From DATLLJ01 sp965229885 (GTDB taxonomy: Bacteria; Acidobacteriota; Vicinamibacteria; Vicinamibacterales; CAVVIG01): 64,000 nt of DNA. Shown here in pieces: positions 14,398 through 22,087 of this stretch. The stretch is taken from contig CBDDJX010000003.1 in NCBI GenBank assembly GCA_965229885.1, forward strand, positions 1,736,001-1,800,000. Direction: 5' to 3'. The notes beneath the pieces are model-generated. The model was not told where the DNA came from. It made no database searches and saw only the letters and a program-made list of their open reading frames with translations. Numbering within the stretch: the stretch's first letter is position 1; each line of letters starts with the position of its first letter. The position numbers and the translations under genes are program-made.

Positions 14398-16488
14398 TCA
14401 TCGTTGGACTGCGCGATGTTCGTGTACCAGCGCGGTCAGGACTGTCTCTACGCTCCGTTGCACGTCAGCGTCGGTCAACGTGCGATCGGCGGCCTGAAAC
14501 GTCAACCGCACCGAAATACTGACCGCACCGTCCGGCACGCCTTTACCTTGATAACGGTCGAAGAACGCGACGTCGACGAGCGGGGCGGGCGCATCGCGTC
14601 CGGCCGCCTGAATGGTGCCACGAATGATTTCCGCAGGCAAGGTGTCTGAGACGACCATCGACAGATCGCGGACGACGAACGGATAGCGCGGCAGTGATCG
14701 CGTCGCGTCGCTCGAGGCGGCGCGTGCGCGGTAGAGCAGATCAAGATTCAATTCCGCAACGTACACGCGATCCTTGGGCGAGAACCCGCGCGCGTCAGCG
14801 GCATGCGGCGCAATCTGGCCCGCGAGGCCGACCCTGGAGCCAACGGCGGGCCCGCCGGCGCACACGATGGCCGCGGCTTGGCCCGGAACGAGAAACCGCT
14901 CCTCGACCGGCTCGAACCGAAGGGGCACGTCGAGCGTGTGCCCGAGGAGCTCGACGATGCCCTTCACGTCGAAGAAGTCGACCGGGCGCCCGCCGGCGGA
15001 CCAGTGCAGCGGCGCGACGGATCCCGTCCATGCCATGGCAACCGCCCGCCGTTCGCCCTCGACGGCAAACCGCGTCCCCATCTCGAAGAGCTGCACCTGG
15101 TCGCGCCCGTGCCGGCGATTGTGCGCGACGGCGTCGACGAGGCCCGGAATGAGCGAGGGTCGGAGCGTGTCGAATTTCGCTGACAGCGGGTTAGCGAGCG
15201 CCACAGCCGGCTGACTGTCGGCGGTCGCAAACGTCTCCGCGGCCTTCGCTTCGATGAACCCGAACGTCACGGCTTCGGACAGACCGGCCGCCGTCAGGAT
15301 TCTGCGCACCAGCTGGTCGCGCGGGATGCGGGGATCGGGGGGCGGTACCGGTGTGGTGACGACCGGAAAGGTCGCCGTGAGCTTGTCGAATCCGTAGTGG
15401 CGGCCGACCTCCTCGATAAGATCGACCTCACGCAAGAGATCGACCCGGAAGGTCGGGACGACCACGTCCCAGCCGTCTGACGTTGCGGTGACGGTGGTTC
15501 CCAGGCCGCTGAGGATCCGTTCGACGTCTGGATCGGGAACGGCGACGCCGAGGAGTGCGGTGAGGCGCGAGCGGCGCATGTGAAGATGCGCTGCCTGCCG
15601 CGGCGTCGGGTACACGTCGATGATCGGACCAGCCACGCGGCCGCTGCCGATCTGATCCATCAGGGCCGCAAGCCGCTGGAGCGCGAAGACCGGTGCGCCG
15701 ATGTCGGCGCCGCGCTCGAAGCGTGCCGAGGCTTCGGTCTTGAGATTGAGCCGCTTGCTGGTCCGGCGGACCGACGCCGGCCTGAAGTACGCGCTCTCGA
15801 ACACGACGCGGCGGGTGCCCGAAGAGACTTCTGAGCCCGCGCCTCCCATCACGCCGGCAATCGCCTGCGCCCGATCGCGATCCGCAATGACGAGCATCTC
15901 GGTGTCGAGTGTTCGCTGGACGCCGTCGAGCGTCACCATGGTCTCGCCAGGCGCTGCGCGCCGCACGCGGATCTCCGGTCCGGTGAGCTTCGCCAGATCG
16001 AACGCGTGCATCGGGTGGCCGAGCTCGACGAGCACGTAACTGGTCAGGTCGACGATCGAGCTGATCGGCCTGATGCCAGCCGCCTGCAGCCGTTGGACCA
16101 TCCAGGCCGGGGAAGCGCCGACGGTCACGTCCGCCAGGGCTGCCGCGTACCGCGGGCACAGTGCCTCGTCCTCGATCCTCACGGTCAGAGGGGCTGACGC
16201 GCCGGTCGGCCGTGGGTTGAGCCCGAGCTTTGCGCCGGCTGAAGACGACGGCAGCGTCAGCGGGAGGCCATAGATCGTGGCCACCTCGCGTGCGAGCCCG
16301 ATGACACTGAGGCCATCGGGCCGGTTGGCCGTGACGTCGAAATCGATGACGGCGTCATGCCTGGCCGGGCCGTCGAACGATTCAACGGAGGCGACCTCGA
16401 AGCCGCGCAGTCCCATCCTGTCGGCGATGTCTTCCGCCGGCGCGTCGATGTCGACGAAATCGCGGAGCCAGGAAACAAGGAGTCGCAT
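14398..16488 (-). CDS. pheT: Phenylalanine--tRNA ligase beta subunit
   Basis: The 696-residue beta chain starts at ATG 16488 (MRLLVSWLRDFVDID), sharing one base with the pheS stop (TGATG), so the two subunits are translationally coupled. The domains in order are B1/B5 fold segments, B3/B4 editing (DLTSYVLVELGHPMHAFD), the catalytic-like core (DLIEEVGRHYGFD) and a C-terminal ferredoxin-fold anticodon-binding domain (FPFVVRDLSMVV-like, ending VQRSVETVLTALVHEHRA). This chain lacks the separate N-terminal tRNA-binding EMAP extension of the ~800-residue form, as in many bacteria with a shorter PheT. It forms an alpha2-beta2 enzyme. Confidence 0.93.
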   Translation of the reverse strand: MRLLVSWLRDFVDIDAPAEDIADRMGLRGFEVASVESFDGPARHDAVIDFDVTANRPDGLSVIGLAREVATIYGLPLTLPSSSAGAKLGLNPRPTGASAPLTVRIEDEALCPRYAAALADVTVGASPAWMVQRLQAAGIRPISSIVDLTSYVLVELGHPMHAFDLAKLTGPEIRVRRAAPGETMVTLDGVQRTLDTEMLVIADRDRAQAIAGVMGGAGSEVSSGTRRVVFESAYFRPASVRRTSKRLNLKTEASARFERGADIGAPVFALQRLAALMDQIGSGRVAGPIIDVYPTPRQAAHLHMRRSRLTALLGVAVPDPDVERILSGLGTTVTATSDGWDVVVPTFRVDLLREVDLIEEVGRHYGFDKLTATFPVVTTPVPPPDPRIPRDQLVRRILTAAGLSEAVTFGFIEAKAAETFATADSQPAVALANPLSAKFDTLRPSLIPGLVDAVAHNRRHGRDQVQLFEMGTRFAVEGERRAVAMAWTGSVAPLHWSAGGRPVDFFDVKGIVELLGHTLDVPLRFEPVEERFLVPGQAAAIVCAGGPAVGSRVGLAGQIAPHAADARGFSPKDRVYVAELNLDLLYRARAASSDATRSLPRYPFVVRDLSMVVSDTLPAEIIRGTIQAAGRDAPAPLVDVAFFDRYQGKGVPDGAVSISVRLTFQAADRTLTDADVQRSVETVLTALVHEHRAVQR

Positions 16489-17543
16489 CAGTACGGGAAC
16501 TGCTCGAGGAACCGTAAATCGTTCTCGTAGAACAAGCGGATATCCTCGACCCGGTACCGGAGAATCGCGATCCGCTCGATGCCGATGCCCCAGGCGAAGC
16601 CCGTATAGCGCTCGGGGTCGTAGCCGACCGCCTCGAATACCGCTGGATGCACCATGCCGCAGCCGCCGAGTTCGATCCACCCGGTCTTCTTGCACATCGC
16701 GCAGCCGGCGCCGTCGCACTGCCAGCAACTGAGATCGATCTCCGCACTCGGTTCGGTGTACGGAAAAAAGCTCGGACGGAATCGCACGCGCACGGTCGGC
16801 GAAAACATCTGGCGCGCGAATGCGAGCAGCGTGCCTTTCAGATCGGTGAGGGAGAGGCCTTCGCCCACGGCGAGCCCCTCGACTTGGCCGAACGCGGGCG
16901 AATGGGTCAGGTCGAGGTTGTCTCGTCGATACACGCGCCCCGGCACGACGATGCGGATGGGCGGCTTGTGCGCCTGCATATACCGAATCTGCATCGACGA
17001 GGTGTGCGTCCGCAGGAGCGTCCGTCGATCGTCTGGCGAGTCGCCAGCGATGGGCGTTGCGAGATACAGCGTATCCTGCATGTCGCGCGCAGGATGTTCG
17101 GCCGGCATGTTGAGCGCGTCGAAGCAATGCCACTCGTCCTCGACCTCGGGCCCTTCGACGATGGCAAAGCCCATGCGCGTAAAAATGTCTTCGAGGCGGC
17201 TGCGCACGGTCGTGAGGGGATGACGGTGGCCGAGAAGCGGCCGACGGCCGGGCAGCGTGACGTCGAGACTGTCCGGTGCGCGGGCCGGCGTCGCGGAAGC
17301 CTGGTACTGCGTCCAGCGCGCCTCGATGGCCCCTTTCAACTCATTCGCCAGCCGCCCGATCTCACGCTTCCGGTCCGGCGGCGCGCTGCCGACCGTCTGC
17401 ATCCACGACGCGACGACGCTGTTCTTGCGGCCGAGAAACCGATCGCGTACGGCCTGCGCATCGCGCGCCGATGTTGCTTGCGCGAGCTCGGCTTCGAAGC
17501 GCGCGACCTCGGTCTGCACGGCGGCGGTATCGGGGACGCTCAT
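16488..17543 (-). CDS. pheS: Phenylalanine--tRNA ligase alpha subunit
   Basis: A 351-residue class II synthetase catalytic subunit. It has an N-terminal coiled coil (~1-85), motif 1 around HPLTTVRSRLEDIF, motif 2 with FRPSFFPYTEPSAE, and motif 3 GFAWGIGIERIA. A CxxC...CxxC cluster (SCWQCDGAGCAMCKKTGW) marks the zinc-containing variant of PheS. The start at 17543 (MSVPDTAAVQ) is chosen because the upstream extension overlaps rplT in another frame. It follows rplT by 14 bases. Confidence 0.93.
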   Translation of the reverse strand: MSVPDTAAVQTEVARFEAELAQATSARDAQAVRDRFLGRKNSVVASWMQTVGSAPPDRKREIGRLANELKGAIEARWTQYQASATPARAPDSLDVTLPGRRPLLGHRHPLTTVRSRLEDIFTRMGFAIVEGPEVEDEWHCFDALNMPAEHPARDMQDTLYLATPIAGDSPDDRRTLLRTHTSSMQIRYMQAHKPPIRIVVPGRVYRRDNLDLTHSPAFGQVEGLAVGEGLSLTDLKGTLLAFARQMFSPTVRVRFRPSFFPYTEPSAEIDLSCWQCDGAGCAMCKKTGWIELGGCGMVHPAVFEAVGYDPERYTGFAWGIGIERIAILRYRVEDIRLFYENDLRFLEQFPY

Positions 17544-17557
17544 GCGTCGGCGAATGG

Positions 17558-17929
17558 TTAGGCGCGCGCCGGAGTCTTGGTGGCGCTCTTGGCCTGCTCC
17601 GCAAGCCTCTTGAACGCTGCCGGACTGCCAATCGCGAGCGCCGACAGGCTCTTTCGATCCAGCGTGATGCCGGCCTGCTTGAGGCCGCTGATGAACTGAC
17701 CGTACGTGAGGCCGTGCTCGCGGGCGGCGGCGTTGATCCGGATGACCCACAGACGACGGAAGTCGCGCTTCTTGCGCCGGCGGCCGACGAACGCATACTT
17801 GAGCGCCGTGTCGACGGACTCTTTCGCGGCGCGATAGAGCTTGCTCTTATTGGCGTAATAGCCCTTCGCCAGTCCAAGCAGTTTCTTGCGCTTGGCGCGG
17901 CGGACTCTTCCTCTTTTTACACGTGGCAT
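17558..17929 (-). CDS. rplT: 50S ribosomal protein L20
   Basis: 123 residues with the unmistakable L20 sequence: MPRVKRG, KKLLGLAKGYYANKSKLYRAAKE, RRRKKRDFRRLWVIRINAA and YGQFISGLKQAGI. It binds 23S rRNA early in 50S assembly and in several bacteria represses its own operon. It sits in the infC-rpmI-rplT order with a 72-base gap to rpmI that holds a word repeat. Confidence 0.97.
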   Translation of the reverse strand: MPRVKRGRVRRAKRKKLLGLAKGYYANKSKLYRAAKESVDTALKYAFVGRRRKKRDFRRLWVIRINAAAREHGLTYGQFISGLKQAGITLDRKSLSALAIGSPAAFKRLAEQAKSATKTPARA

Positions 17930-17937
17930 CTCTTCTC

Positions 17938-17998
17938 ATCTCCTGTGGTTCGAGACTCTGGCTCCAGGCTCGTGGCCTTGCCAGAGCCCGAAGCCTAA
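17938..17998. repeat. Word repeat between rpmI and rplT
   Basis: The pieces GGCTCCAGGCTCGTGGCC, GCCAGAGCCCGAAGCC and AAAGCCT repeat AGCC/GGCT cores and can pair as a loose palindrome. A similar run (TTAGAGCCTAGCGCCCGAAACC) is in the ruvX-mltG gap near 24927. The usual tight rpmI-rplT spacing is opened here by this insert. Confidence 0.45.
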
Positions 17999-18001
17999 AG
18001 C

Positions 18002-18208
18002 CTATTTATACGGCAACATCCGTGCGAGCTTCGGCGTGTCGACCGCAGCGACCGTGGTCGTGCCGCGTAGTCCGCGCTTCCGCTTCGTCGACTTGCTGCT
18101 CAGGATGTGCTGCTTGAACGCCATGCTCCGCAGAAACTTCCCGGTCTTGGTCCGCTTGAAGCGCTTCGCCGCGCCGCGGTGTGTCTTGAGCTTCAACTTT
18201 TTCGCCAT
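18002..18208 (-). CDS. rpmI: 50S ribosomal protein L35
   Basis: 68 residues, highly basic, with KLKTHRGAAKRFKRTKTGK and the C-terminal KLARMLPYK typical of L35. It lies 9 bases after infC. Confidence 0.95.
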   Translation of the reverse strand: MAKKLKLKTHRGAAKRFKRTKTGKFLRSMAFKQHILSSKSTKRKRGLRGTTTVAAVDTPKLARMLPYK

Positions 18209-18217
18209 CTCTTGTCG

Positions 18218-18790
18218 TTACCTCGCTGCTGCGGTCGCCTTGGCCCGGCCGCCACCGGACGGGCGGCGCGTCAGGATCGTGTGCATCTGGTTGCCTTCGA
18301 GACGCGGCATCGTCTCGGCGACGGCGAGATCCGCGAGTTCTTCAATCAACCGCTCGAGAATACGGCGGCCGATGTCAGGATGCGCCATCTCGCGCCCGCG
18401 GAAGAAGATCGTCGCTTTCACCTTGTCGCCGTCCTCGAGGAAGCGCTCGATGTGCTTCTTCTTGAACTGGTAGTCGTGCTCGTCGACTTTCGGGCGGAAC
18501 TTGATCTCTTTGACCTCGATCACCTTCTGGTGCTTCCGGGCCTCGCGCGCGCGCTTCTGCGTCTGGTACTGGTACTTCCCGAAATCCATGATGCGGCAGA
18601 CCGGCGGGCTGGCCGTTGGCGAGATCTCGACCAGGTCGAGCCCCTTCTGCTTGGCGATCGCGACGGCCTGCGGCGGCGGCATGATGCCGAGCTGCTCGCC
18701 GGTGTCGTCGATTACGCGGATTTCGCGGACGCGAATCCGTTCGTTGACCCGCACGCGATCGTCGCGGCGGGGACTTCTGTCAAAAGCTAT
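18218..18790 (-). CDS. infC: Translation initiation factor IF-3, predicted AUA start
   Basis: IF-3 holds the 30S subunit free and rejects non-canonical initiation. The sequence has the N-domain (RVNERIRVREIRVID, DLVEISPTASPPVCRIMDFGKYQYQ) and C-domain (IKFRPKVDEHDYQFK). The codon at 18788-18790 is ATA, with GGAGG at 18796-18800, five bases upstream, and an in-frame TAG immediately before that region. The only other candidate, GTG 18754, has no SD and would delete the segment IAFDRSPRRDDR that leads into the N-domain. Use of AUA would mirror the AUU start of enterobacterial infC, by which IF-3 limits its own translation. Length from AUA is 190 residues. Confidence 0.93.
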   Translation of the reverse strand: MAFDRSPRRDDRVRVNERIRVREIRVIDDTGEQLGIMPPPQAVAIAKQKGLDLVEISPTASPPVCRIMDFGKYQYQTQKRAREARKHQKVIEVKEIKFRPKVDEHDYQFKKKHIERFLEDGDKVKATIFFRGREMAHPDIGRRILERLIEELADLAVAETMPRLEGNQMHTILTRRPSGGGRAKATAAAR

Positions 18791-18795
18791 AACAG

Positions 18796-18800
18796 CCTCC
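18796..18800 (-). promoter_or_regulatory. Shine-Dalgarno that fixes the infC start at ATA
   Basis: On the minus strand TAGGAGGCTGTTATA: the TAG is in frame with infC, the GGAGG core is five bases from ATA, and no ATG, GTG or TTG in frame lies within SD range. Confidence 0.75.
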
Positions 18801-18809
18801 TACGTAATG

Positions 18810-18830
18810 GCGCGGGGGCCCACCCCGCGC
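18810..18830 (-). promoter_or_regulatory. Strong GC hairpin in the infC leader
   Basis: GCGCGGGG and CCCCGCGC form a perfect 8-bp stem with a 5-base loop, ending 9 bases before the infC SD. No T-run follows. It could shield the ribosome site or serve as a ribosomal-protein (L20-type) or attenuation element. It could equally be one of the many palindromic spacers in this genome. Confidence 0.4.
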
Positions 18831-18924
18831 GTAACACGCCCGCCACATTTCCTGTGCTCGTGGGGCCCCACCCTCACTCGCTGAAGCCGTAGGCGCTGCG
18901 CTCGCGTGTACCCAGAACAGAAGG

Positions 18925-20910
18925 TCACAAACCCTCAGGCACGACATCAGGGACGGTCACTGTCCCCTTCGTCTCGATCTCTTTGCGCGCTCTCCTGATG
19001 AACTCTGCCGTGCTGGCCGGCCCCTGGTCGCCGCCCGTCCGGCTCCGGACAGCGACGGTTCGTTCCGCGACTTCGCGGTCGCCGACGCACAGCATGTAGG
19101 GCACCTTCTGCAATTGCGCCTCTCGGATCTTATATCCAATCTTTTCCTGGCGGTCATCGAGATCGACCCGGAGGCCGGCCGTCTTGAGGTCGGCGCGGAC
19201 CGACCCGGCGTAGTCGAGATGCCGGTCGGAAATCGGCAGCACGATGGCCTGGATGGGCGCCAGCCAGAGAGGAAATGCCCCCGCATAGTGCTCGATCAGG
19301 ATGGCAATGAACCGCTCGAAGCTGCCGAAAATCGCCCGGTGAATGACGACCGGCCGATGCTCGGTGTTGTCCGCGCCGGTGTACTTCAAGTCAAAGTTTT
19401 CCGGCTGCATATAGTCGAGTTGGATCGTCGCGCACTGCCATTCGCGGCCGATCGCGTCGGTGACGTCGAAGTCGATCTTCGGGCCGTAGAACGCGCCGTC
19501 CGCGGCATTGATCGCATAATCAATCGTGGCGCGCTCGAGCGCCGCCTTGAGCTCGGCCTCGGCGTGATCCCACGTCGCGATCTCGCCAAGGAACTCCTCG
19601 GGGCGCGTCGAGAGCTTCGCCGTGAACGACAGGCCGAAGTCACCGTAGACACGCTGCACGAGCCGGATGAGCCGCTCCACCTCGTCACCGATCTGCTCGC
19701 GCGTCACGAAGCAGTGCGCGTCGTCCTGCGAAAACTGGCGGAGGCGCGTAAGGCCTGACAGCACGCCCGACGCTTCGTTCCGGTGCAGCGGCGTCTGCTC
19801 GTGGAAGCGGATCGGCAGCTCACGGTAGCTGTGCGCCTGGCTGGCGTACGTCAGGAAGTGGCCCGGGCAGTTCATCGGCTTCAGGCTCATCATCTCGTCG
19901 GCGTGGTCTCCTGCCGGGCCATTGAGGCCCGGATCGATCAGCAGCATGTTCTGCCGGTAATGCTTCCAGTGGCCTGAGCGCTCCCACAGCGCCTTGTTGT
20001 AGACGAGCGGGGTCCGCACTTCCACGTAGCCGGCGGGGAAGAGCACCTCGCGCATGTAGTTCGCGAGCGTGTTGTACAGCGTCGTGCCTTTGCCGAGCCA
20101 GAACGCGGCGCCCGGCGCCCACTGATGAAACGTGAACAGCCCGAGCTCGCGTCCGAGCCTCCGGTGATCGCGCTTCTTCGCTTCTTCGATCTGGGTGAGG
20201 TACGCCTTCAGATCCTTCTCGGCGAGAAACGCCGTTCCGTAGACACGCTGCATCGGCTGGTTGCGCGCATCGCCCTTCCAGTACGCATTCGACGCGCTCA
20301 GTACCTTAACCGCTTTCAGTCTGCCGGTCGATGGAACGTGCGGGCCGACGCAGAAATCGATGAAGGTCTCCGGATCGTTGATCGTGTAGCAGGAGACGTC
20401 CTGCTGGCCGGCGGTCTTCTCCTCGATGAGCTGCGCCTTCAGCGGCTCGCCGCGTCTCAAGAAAAACGCCTTCGCCTTCTCGCGCGGCCACATCTGCCGT
20501 TCGTACGGAAGATCCTGAGCCGCAAGCTCCTTCATCTTCTGCTCGATCTTCTCGAGATCGTCAGGCACGAAGGGCCGGTCGACCACGAAGTCGTAGAAGA
20601 AGCCCTCGTCGGTCGCGGGTCCGATGCCGCACTGCGCGCCCGGGAAAAGACTGGTGACCGCGGCGGCCAGCAGATGTGCCGTGCTGTGCCGGAAGAGCGG
20701 CAGCGCTTCAGGGCTCCGGTCCGTCACGATGCGGACCGTCGCATCCGTCTCGATCGGATACGAGAGATCGACGAGCGTGCCTTCGACGACGCCGGCGAGC
20801 GCCGCTTTCGCGAGGCCGGGCGAGATATCGGCCGCCACGTCGCGGAGGAGCGTGCCGGCGGGCACGCGGCGACTCGAGCCATCCAGAAGTGTGATCGTGA
20901 CGTGACTCAT
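18925..20910 (-). CDS. thrS: Threonine--tRNA ligase
   Basis: The 661-residue class II enzyme has an N-terminal TGS domain (residues 1-62) and an editing/SAD domain with the HSTAHLLAAAV motif near residue 75. In the catalytic core the zinc-binding Cys lies in MKPMNCPGHF and motif 2 is FHEQTPLHRNEASG. An anticodon-binding domain at the end runs from APIQAIVLPIS to VGDREVAERTVAVRSR. Length and order match ThrRS. It lies directly after tRNA-Val and 134 bases before infC on the same strand. Confidence 0.96.
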   Translation of the reverse strand: MSHVTITLLDGSSRRVPAGTLLRDVAADISPGLAKAALAGVVEGTLVDLSYPIETDATVRIVTDRSPEALPLFRHSTAHLLAAAVTSLFPGAQCGIGPATDEGFFYDFVVDRPFVPDDLEKIEQKMKELAAQDLPYERQMWPREKAKAFFLRRGEPLKAQLIEEKTAGQQDVSCYTINDPETFIDFCVGPHVPSTGRLKAVKVLSASNAYWKGDARNQPMQRVYGTAFLAEKDLKAYLTQIEEAKKRDHRRLGRELGLFTFHQWAPGAAFWLGKGTTLYNTLANYMREVLFPAGYVEVRTPLVYNKALWERSGHWKHYRQNMLLIDPGLNGPAGDHADEMMSLKPMNCPGHFLTYASQAHSYRELPIRFHEQTPLHRNEASGVLSGLTRLRQFSQDDAHCFVTREQIGDEVERLIRLVQRVYGDFGLSFTAKLSTRPEEFLGEIATWDHAEAELKAALERATIDYAINAADGAFYGPKIDFDVTDAIGREWQCATIQLDYMQPENFDLKYTGADNTEHRPVVIHRAIFGSFERFIAILIEHYAGAFPLWLAPIQAIVLPISDRHLDYAGSVRADLKTAGLRVDLDDRQEKIGYKIREAQLQKVPYMLCVGDREVAERTVAVRSRTGGDQGPASTAEFIRRARKEIETKGTVTVPDVVPEGL

Positions 20911-20936
20911 TCGGGGATTGCGAAGGCGGCTCTAAG

Positions 20937-21012
20937 TGGTAGGCACGGGTGGACTCGAACCACCGACCTCCTGCGTGTCAAGCAGGCGCTCTAACCTCTG
21001 AGCTACGCGCCT
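20937..21012 (-). tRNA. tRNA-Val (GAC), CCA encoded
   Basis: On the minus strand the sequence folds as a cloverleaf. The acceptor AGGCGCG pairs with CGTGCCT (one G-T pair) and the D-arm is GCTC...GAGC. The anticodon arm is CCTGC-TTGACAC-GCAGG with anticodon GAC, and the T-arm GGTGG-TTCGAGT-CCACC. The discriminator A and CCA are encoded (20937-20940). It precedes thrS by 26 bases on the same strand. Confidence 0.95.
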
Positions 21013-21060
21013 ACATCCTGAAAACACAGGCGTTACGCGGACGGACAGTATACAGCCCTA

Positions 21061-22087
21061 ATACTTACTTGTACAGTTCGACGTTAATTACGTAGACTGG
21101 CGGCATGGGCCGTCCAGCCACGGCGATTGTGTTGACGCCAGAAGATCGCGCCACGTTGACTCAGCGTCTGCGCGCGCCCACCAGCGAGCAGCGCGTGGTC
21201 GTGCGCGCGCACATCGTGCTGGCTGCCGCCGACGGGCAGTCGACCGACGGCATCGCTGAACAGTTGGCCCTGCGCCCGGCGACCGTGAGTAAGTGGCGGC
21301 ACCGATTTGCGACGCAGGGCGTGGCCGGCCTGGCCGATGCGCCGCGCCCTGGCCCCAGCCGCCGCTACGACGCCGCGAGCGAGCGACGGATTTTGAAGCA
21401 GTTGGATGCGCCGCCATGGCATTCACTTGCGTCGTCGCCGATCCTGGTGCATCAGCACCGACCCGGAATTTGCGCCCAAGGCCGCCGACATCGTCGGCTT
21501 GTATCTCGCGCCGCCCGCCAACGCGGTCGTGATCTCGGTCGACGAGAAACCGCACATTTAAGCCCTGGAACGCGCCCAAGGCTACCTGCGGTTGCCGAAC
21601 GGCACGGCGCTGCGCGGCTTCAGTCATGAGTACAAGCGCCACGGCACCAGTACGTTGTTCGCGGCACTGAATATCGCGACGGGGCAGCTCACGGCGGGGC
21701 ACTACGCCCGGCGGCGCCGGCGCGAGTTCCTGGACTTCATGAACGACGTGGTCGCCGGGTACCCTGACCAGGAGTTGCATATCGTGTTGGACAACCTCAA
21801 CACGCACAAACCGAAACACGACCGCTGGCTCGCGCGCCATCCCCGCGTGCATCTCCACTACACCCCCACGCGGGCCAGCTGGCTCAATCAAATCGAGTGC
21901 TGGTTCAGTATCCTCAGTCGGCGGGCCTTGCAGGGCGCAAGCTTCACCTCGGTGCCGCAGTTACGCGAGGCCATCGACTGCTTCGTCAAGACCTACAATG
22001 CGCACGCCACGCCCTTTGAGTGGCGCAAGCGCGTGGTGCATTCCGTCGGGCTCAAGCATTGTTACGCCGATTTGCGCAGCTAAGTAC
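21061..22087. mobile_element. IS630-family insertion sequence, defective
   Basis: The element is flanked by TA at 21059-21060 and 22088-22089, the TA target duplication expected for IS630/Tc1-type elements. Its ends carry the inverted core TACTTA (21062-21067) and TAAGTA (22081-22086). The right end abuts the last two bases of the S41 peptidase stop codon. Removing the element restores the same TAG stop, so the insertion is neutral to that gene. Confidence 0.8.
21105..22083 (+). pseudogene. IS630 transposase, internal deletion and nonsense codon
   Basis: The N-terminal HTH part runs from ATG 21105 (MGRPATAIVLTPEDR, IAEQLALRPATVSKWRHRF). Near 21420 the frame changes and ~50 codons of the linker are missing. 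The catalytic part continues in another frame: the first Asp in VISVDEKPHI, then TAA at 21559-21561 where a Gln codon (CAA) is expected, then LRLPNGTALRGFSHEYKRHG, the second Asp in VLDNLNTHKP and the Glu in NQIECWFS. All three DDE residues survive, but the gene is broken twice. Confidence 0.88.

Noticed and set aside
16489..17133. Long N-terminal extension of pheT
   Set aside because: It reads through pheS in another frame; the true start MRLLVSWL at 16488 has the family N-terminus and couples to the pheS stop.
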